The position numbers and the translations under genes are program-made. A DNA stretch of 35,494 bases from contig CADWAF010000407.1 in NCBI GenBank assembly GCA_902984215.1, positions 1-35,494 of the forward strand, read 5' to 3'. This document shows positions 30,190 through 35,494 of the stretch, piece by piece. Positions within the stretch are counted from its first letter, which is position 1, and every line of letters starts with the position of its first letter. Source of the DNA: Willaertia magna (lineage: Eukaryota; Heterolobosea; Eutetramitea; Acrasida; Naegleriidae). Below the pieces are notes generated by a model. The model did no database searches and was not told the origin of the DNA. It worked only from the letters and a program-made list of their open reading frames with translations.

Positions 30190-30417
30190 ACTTAAATTAT
30201 ATAAACTTAAACAAACCTTCCTTTATTTGACAAGAAAGTATATTCTACCAAATCCTTAATTCGAGGATAATAAATAAGATTAGGCATACCTTTCGCTTAG
30301 ATGTAAAATGGGTAACTATGCTATCTGGTTAAGAGCTCAATAAGGAGTCATTCCTCAGCCAAAAACAAAAAAAAATTAACTAGTTTGTTCTTTGAAGAAA
30401 TAAAGAAAGTATAAAAG

Positions 30418-30897
30418 ATGGAAAGGAAGTGTTTTTCGAGCATGACAACAACAGTTGTTAGTTCTACTAATAATAATAATGACAACGAATCAATGAATGG
30501 TGAAAGTAACAATTTTTTAAAAGATAGAAGTAGGAATAGACAACAAATACAGGGTTTTGAAATAAGTAATAATAACAACAATCAGTCAAATTATTTACAG
30601 CAATATAATGTTTCAGTTCCTGTAAATAATAATAACAATATGAGAAATAATAATAATATTCAATATAATTTTCAACAAAATGGTCAACAACACTACAACC
30701 AACAAAATCAATTCATGAATTTCGTACCTGTCAATACCACCACTACTTCATCGACGAATCCTTCTTCAATGATTACTTCTTATAACACAACTAACTTTTA
30801 TGAATTATCTAAAATATTTGATTCACTAGATTTTACACCAATAGGTTTAAAACTTTCTGAAAAAGATATTGAAGAATTACGTTCTTTTCAATTTTAA
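30418..30897 (+). CDS. Asn/Gln-rich small protein, unknown
   Basis: Single exon, 159 residues. Most of it is low complexity with Asn and Gln runs (AAT/AAC codons). A short ordered C-terminus of about 35 residues, YELSKIFDSLDFTPIGLKL then SEKDIEELRSFQF, is predicted helical and is the only part likely to be conserved. It may be a short interaction motif. Function not recognised. ATG at 30418 follows an A-rich leader. Confidence 0.6.
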   Translation: MERKCFSSMTTTVVSSTNNNNDNESMNGESNNFLKDRSRNRQQIQGFEISNNNNNQSNYLQQYNVSVPVNNNNNMRNNNNIQYNFQQNGQQHYNQQNQFMNFVPVNTTTTSSTNPSSMITSYNTTNFYELSKIFDSLDFTPIGLKLSEKDIEELRSFQF

Positions 30898-31265
30898 ATT
30901 TAAGAAACAAAAATTTGGTTTGTATCATATCCAAAAAAACAATGTAATTTAAAATAATAAAAACAATTTTGCATTAAAACCAAAACAACCTGATTGATGG
31001 AAATTATCTTTATGGGAAGTGTGTGAAAATGGCAGTGAAGTTTTGTAATTATCTCTTTCAAAACGACACGCTCTATATTTGGGGTCTTAAACAAAGATGT
31101 TTGACACAAGAGATTTATAAATTTGATAAAGCAGAAACTGACAGTAAAAGAAAAATAGCTATTTGGTGAAAGAGGTCCATGGCCTTTCGAAGCATTGAAA
31201 GCACAATAAATAAAAAGCATCAAAATTCAATCCCTTTAATTTGAAATTTATAAAAACAACAACAA
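30898..31265. other. intergenic region
   Basis: 368 bp between two plus-strand genes. A minus-strand open frame of 107 codons crosses it but is hydrophobic, Cys-rich and unlike anything I know, so I do not call it a gene. Confidence 0.4.
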
Positions 31266-32315
31266 ATGGGCAACAATAGCTCCAATAGCCAACATACACA
31301 ACAACAAACATCTTCTTCAGATTCCTCTTCTTGGTCTATTGCTCCACAATTCGAAAGAAGAAGAAAAAGAATATCAGCAAGTAAGCTACAAGAAAATAAA
31401 TTAAAAAGAATGACAATCTCTGCATTTAACTCTACCTCTTCATGCAATGACAGCAACGAATCTATATCTTCTTTTAGATTAAATAAAGAAAAGAGAAAAA
31501 GTAAAAGTTTTGGTCCAACAAGTAAAAAACCAATGACAATTTCACCTTTAAATTTACAAAATCTACAAAAAGAAAGTAATTATGAAAACTCACCAAGATC
31601 ATTTGTACTTGGAAGACAATTGGATAACTGGGGAGATGGTACTTGCTCGCCTAGCTCTGTAAATGATAATTTAGATAGTGTAATTGGGAATTTAGCTCAT
31701 TGTGTTGATAAACATTTGAGTTTAGCGATTCATGGACAAGATTTAGATTATTTAAGAAGTCAAATAGATATTGTTGATAAAATTAATAATAATACTTCTA
31801 ATTCATTGGAGGATAATAGGTCAATTAAGGAAAGAACAAAAACGCCAGAAACAAATTCATCTTATTATGGAGATGAAGAAAGTTTTTTTGTTGAGGACAG
31901 CTTGTCAAGTGGAACAATTCAATCTTCTATTCAATATTTAAAAGAGAAATTATCGTTAGAACTTTCTGAAAGAGAAAGGGAGAAACAAGTTGAGGAAATA
32001 CAAGCTCCATCAACTCTGTCAACTATAACATCAGCCACTAACAGTACTAACAACAATAATAATGAAGAAAAGAAAGTTTTAAGAAGAATACCGTCCTTAT
32101 TAATGAAAACGAAAAGAAAGTCATTAACAGTTCAATCTTATACGGCCGCTAATACAGAAGGGAAATTAAGGGAAGAAACAATAGAAAACAATAATGAAAT
32201 AATAGAAGAAAATAGTAAGAAAAAGAAAGATACAACAACAGTAGAAGTTGTCACACCTAGAACGCCTAGAACACCAAGGTCATCCAGACATTCCAGAACA
32301 AAATCAAAGGGATAG
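31266..32315 (+). CDS. Ser-rich basic protein with N-myristoylation-like start
   Basis: Single exon, 349 residues, mostly disordered. The N-terminus MGNNSSNS fits the MGxxxS myristoylation pattern, so membrane tethering is plausible. Several basic patches occur (ERRRKRIS, KRKSLTVQS). The C-terminus is a run of proline-directed kinase sites, VVTPRTPRTPRSSRHSRTKSKG-like. One short ordered stretch lies near residues 140-170 (VIGNLAHCVDKHLSLAIHG). No enzyme domain recognised. It is probably a phosphoregulated adaptor, which is inference. Confidence 0.65.
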   Translation: MGNNSSNSQHTQQQTSSSDSSSWSIAPQFERRRKRISASKLQENKLKRMTISAFNSTSSCNDSNESISSFRLNKEKRKSKSFGPTSKKPMTISPLNLQNLQKESNYENSPRSFVLGRQLDNWGDGTCSPSSVNDNLDSVIGNLAHCVDKHLSLAIHGQDLDYLRSQIDIVDKINNNTSNSLEDNRSIKERTKTPETNSSYYGDEESFFVEDSLSSGTIQSSIQYLKEKLSLELSEREREKQVEEIQAPSTLSTITSATNSTNNNNNEEKKVLRRIPSLLMKTKRKSLTVQSYTAANTEGKLREETIENNNEIIEENSKKKKDTTTVEVVTPRTPRTPRSSRHSRTKSKG

Positions 32316-32838
32316 TTATTCAATAGAGAGCTTTTCCATCAATGCACTATGAAAACCTGTAAATAACATACTCATCCTAAGCAAGCTTAATGCACCTAAA
32401 GAATCAACAAACTACTTTTCAAACTAAACTGTAAATCAATCATTGATTTGAAAGAGTTTCCTTTTTGTATTTTTCATTAAGATTAGGAATTTATTCATTT
32501 TAAAATTATCCCGCTCAATTTCAATTACTTGGAAAATTTGAAAAAAATATCTTTGCTTGAATTTCCATTACCCAAATTCCATGTAGTAACAAGCCTTTTT
32601 CTCAATTTATTTATTATATGCATCCTATTATTCTGCACTTCCTATCCCGAATATTGATGATGCGATTTTGAAGATTGTATCAATCAGATAGAGTTTGTTA
32701 ATTAAATATAAAAAAAAATAGTTAATATTTATTGTAAGTATTACTGATTGTTTTTAGACACGTCGTTTCAAGCCTTTTAATTAATATTCTTCTTTATCAT
32801 GCTTATGAACTATACGAATTAATTAAATTAAGATAAAA
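32316..32838. other. intergenic region upstream of the aldehyde dehydrogenase
   Basis: 523 bp, AT-rich, between the Ser-rich gene and the dehydrogenase, both on the plus strand. I see no gene, RNA or repeat in it. It should contain the dehydrogenase promoter. Confidence 0.4.
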
Positions 32839-34606
32839 ATGAGTACAACTGAAACTCCAAACCCACCTTTCATTAGTGGTGAAAACTATTTAATTGGTAA
32901 GTTTTTGTTGAAATCAGGAACATTAACAATTCAATTGATTTATAAAATTAATAATTAGATGGTGAAATCTCTCAATGGACTGGTAAATTTGAACCGGTAT
33001 TCTCTCCAATCACTTATATCGATCCAAAAACTAAACAACAAAAGAAACATAAAATTGGTTGGTATGCTTATATGACAGAAACTGAAGCAAAACAAGCAGT
33101 TGATGCAGCTGTTAAGGCTTTTGGAAAAGGTAAAGGTGCATGGCCAAATTATTCACCAGAACAACGTATTGAATGTATGAATAAGTTTGTTGCTGGTTTA
33201 CGTGAAAAGAGAGAAGAAATTGTAAATCTTTTAATGTGGGAAATTTGTAAATCACGTCCAGATGCAGAAAAGGAAGTTGACCGTACAATTCTTTATATTA
33301 AAGATACAATTACTGAACTAGAAAGACTTTCTACAGAACAAAGTAAGGTAATTAATGTTGAAGGTTTTACATGTCAAGTTAAAAGAGCTCCATTAGGTAC
33401 AGTTTTGTGTGTTGCTCGTAAGTACTCATATTTTGTAAATTTTTATTATTTACATTTGTTAAATTATTAGCATTCAACTATCCACTTAATGAAACTTATA
33501 CAACATTAGTTCCAGCTTTATTGATGGGTAATACAGTTGTATTGAAAACTCCAAGAACTGGTGGTCTTTGTCATTTACCAACATTAGAATTATTCCAAGA
33601 AAGTTTTCCAGCAGGTGTTGTAAATATTATTCATGGTGGTGGTAGAGATATTTTACCAACTATTATGAAAACTGGATTGATTGACGTTTTTGCATTTATT
33701 GGAACATCTAAGGTAGCTAGTCAATTAATTCAATCTCATCCATATCAATTTAAATTAAGAAATGTTTTAGGTTTAGATGCTAAGAATGCAGCTTTTGTTT
33801 TACCTGAAGCTGATATCGATGTAGCTGTAAAAGAATGTTTATTAGGTTCATTATCTTATAATGGACAACGTTGTACTGCTTTAAAATTAATATTTGTTCA
33901 TGAAACTATAGCTGATGAGTTTACTGATAAGTTTGCAAAGGCTGTAGATCAATTAAAGATTGGTTTCCCATGGGATAATGGTGTAAATATTACTCCATTA
34001 GCAGAAGTTGGTAAACCTGCTTATTTAAGGGAAGTTATTGAAGATGCAATTAATAATGGTGCAAAGATTATTAATCCAAGAGGAGAAGAATTTATTAAGG
34101 GAAATAGTGATAATAATCAATGTGCTTCATTATTTACACCAGTAGTTCTTTATCCTGTAAATGAAAAATCAAGAGTTTATCGTGAAGAACAATTTGGGCC
34201 ATGTGTTCCTATTGTTAAATATTCTAATTTAGCTGAATTAGAAACATATATTCAAAATACATCATTTGGTCAACAAGCTGCAGTTTTTATTAAGACTGAT
34301 AATCAAGGTCAAGTAGCAGTCAACTCTGAATACTTTATTCCATTAGTTGATTTACTTCAACATCATGTCAGTAGAATTAATATTAATTGTCAATGTCAAA
34401 GAGGACCTGATAGTTTACCATTTGTTGGACGTAAGAACTCTGCAGTTGGTACATTATCTGTATTTGATGCTCTACGTTCAATGTCTATCAGAACCTTAGT
34501 AGCTGCTAAAGATGCAATCAATGGTAATGTTGATTTATTAAAGGGAGTAATTAAGAGCAAGAAATCAAGCTTTTTAAGTGAATTTGAAACAAAGAAAACT
34601 CAATAA
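32839..34606 (+). CDS. aldehyde dehydrogenase, GAPN-like (ALDH superfamily)
   Basis: Three exons: 32839-32896, 32959-33417 and 33471-34606 (introns 62 and 53 nt). 550 residues. Joins restore LIDGEISQW and CVAPFNYPLNET, the NAD(P)-binding ALDH strand. The catalytic Cys is C307 in NGQRCTALK, which is the form seen in NADP-dependent non-phosphorylating glyceraldehyde-3-phosphate dehydrogenases. FAFIGTSKVASQ is the cofactor-loop GS motif. EEQFGPCVPIVKY is the conserved C-terminal signature. Where most ALDHs have ELGGKN with the general-base Glu, this protein has GLDAKN. A GAPN-like reaction is the best guess; substrate uncertain. Confidence 0.9.
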
Positions 34607-34668
34607 TGTTAATAATAATAAACTTTATTTCCACAAAATTGCAAAAAAACAAAATTGACTCTAATATT

Positions 34669-35486
34669 TTAAAAATCGTTCATTAAAGGTCTTCTTTCAT
34701 TAATTACATAACTACTCTTCAAAACAGGATTAAGAGGACCCCAAATGATAATACAACAAACAGCCATCAAAATAAAACAAACATCACCAGCTAAATAGAA
34801 AAATGATAAATTTTCTTTAGTAATTGTATTAAAATACTCTAAAATATATGGTGTTAAAGTTGTACTCATAAAAAGAAAACTTAAAACAAATACGATAATG
34901 AATGAAATAAATAACTTTACAAAATAAGGTCAATTATAATGATTATAATTAGAGTATAAACTTACTAATCTAATTGATTTCTTTGAAATATGATCATCTA
35001 CTGGAATAGAAGATATATTTTTAAAATAATATAAAATTCCAAAAAGAACTGTTAAAATCTGTAATAACATTTGATAAGAATACGATCTTTACAAAATAAA
35101 ACAGTCAACCCAAAACAAATAAAAATTAACATACCCAATAAAAATATAAAAAGAAACTTCCTTTAATAAATCAGGTTCCTTTTCTTTATAAAAAACATCA
35201 ATCACAAGTTCAGAAATTCTTAAACCAAAAGTTAAAAATAGAAATATAGATTGTAAAGTAAATATAATTTTTAAAAATATTCTAAAATATTTTACTCCTT
35301 TTAAAGATAAAACATTACCATTTACAGTAAATTGTTTAAAAATAAAATATAAATTTAATAATAAAATTCCAAAAATTAATAATGTAATACCATATAAAGT
35401 AATATATCTTATAATTTTAATTGTAAACGAAGCAATATAATTATCTATTAATTCAAATATAGGACTAATTGTATGAACAGTTTTAA
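34669..35486 (-). CDS. multi-pass membrane protein, 5' part beyond the window
   Basis: Three exons visible: 35135-35486, 34966-35086 and 34669-34914. Introns are 35087-35134 and 34915-34965, and a 3' splice site at 35487 is implied by AG at the window edge. The visible about 238 residues contain six to seven hydrophobic helices: ITLLIFGILLLNLYF, IFLKIIFTLQSIFLFLTF, LLQILTVLFGILYYF, LLFISFIIVFVLSFLF, VCFILMAVCCIIIW. The tail is short and polar (NERRPLMNDF). Possibly a 7-TM protein, but I see no family signature. The N-terminus is cut off. It is convergent with the dehydrogenase across 62 bp. Confidence 0.8.
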
Positions 35487-35494
35487 CTTTACAA

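Noticed and set aside
30900..31223. Minus-strand frame of 107 codons, Cys-rich and hydrophobic
   Set aside because: No motif, no clear upstream region, and it lies between two plus-strand genes; composition is what complementing an AT-rich leader gives.

Overview
The window is nuclear DNA of an AT-rich unicellular eukaryote. Genes are packed closely (neighbours 26-150 bp apart) and read mostly as single exons. The few introns are short (41-71 nt, GT-AG). The gene set is a conventional actin, a mitochondrial isoleucyl-tRNA synthetase, B12-dependent methionine synthase, NHL and RCC1 repeat proteins, a DYRK kinase with Asn/Gln/Ser tracts, and a two-TM protein with a degenerate class III cyclase domain. 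This suits a heterolobosean amoeboflagellate (Naegleria-like). That placement is inference; another AT-rich amoeba cannot be excluded from sequence alone. Host genes end in ordinary TAA stops.

Layout: 0-1.3 kb holds a small unknown gene (-), a 25-bp inverted repeat, tRNA-Leu(AAG) (-) and a small coiled-coil gene (-). Next come divergent actin (+, 1.6-2.7 kb), an EF-hand-like protein (-), a CCCH zinc-finger/methyltransferase fusion (-), mitochondrial IleRS (+), the pseudo-cyclase receptor-like protein (-, 7.9-10.5 kb) and methionine synthase (+, 10.9-14.8 kb). From 14.87 to about 21.2 kb there is no host gene. The minus strand carries a decayed non-LTR (LINE) retrotransposon: a Gag-like ORF1 remnant, then an ORF2 remnant with endonuclease, reverse transcriptase, RNase H and a C-terminal CCHC knuckle. 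From 21.4 kb host genes resume: NHL protein (+), RCC1-like protein (-), intron-bearing tRNA-Glu(TTC) (-), DYRK kinase (+), a second RCC1-like protein (+), two low-complexity proteins (+), a GAPN-like aldehyde dehydrogenase (+), and a multi-pass membrane protein (-) cut by the right edge.

The most notable object is the LINE relic. Following the best reading path by eye, about 30 in-frame stops interrupt ORF2. Nearly all are TAA/TAG, several at positions where Gln fits; the two TGA codons fall where Trp fits. The active-site changes visible in RT and RNase H are Asp to Asn. All of these are one-step C-to-T (or G-to-A) transitions. AT-biased decay or a RIP/deamination-like process therefore explains them better than a changed genetic code, but the recoding alternative can be tested.

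The rest are unrelated housekeeping and signalling genes. No operon-like or pathway cluster is evident.
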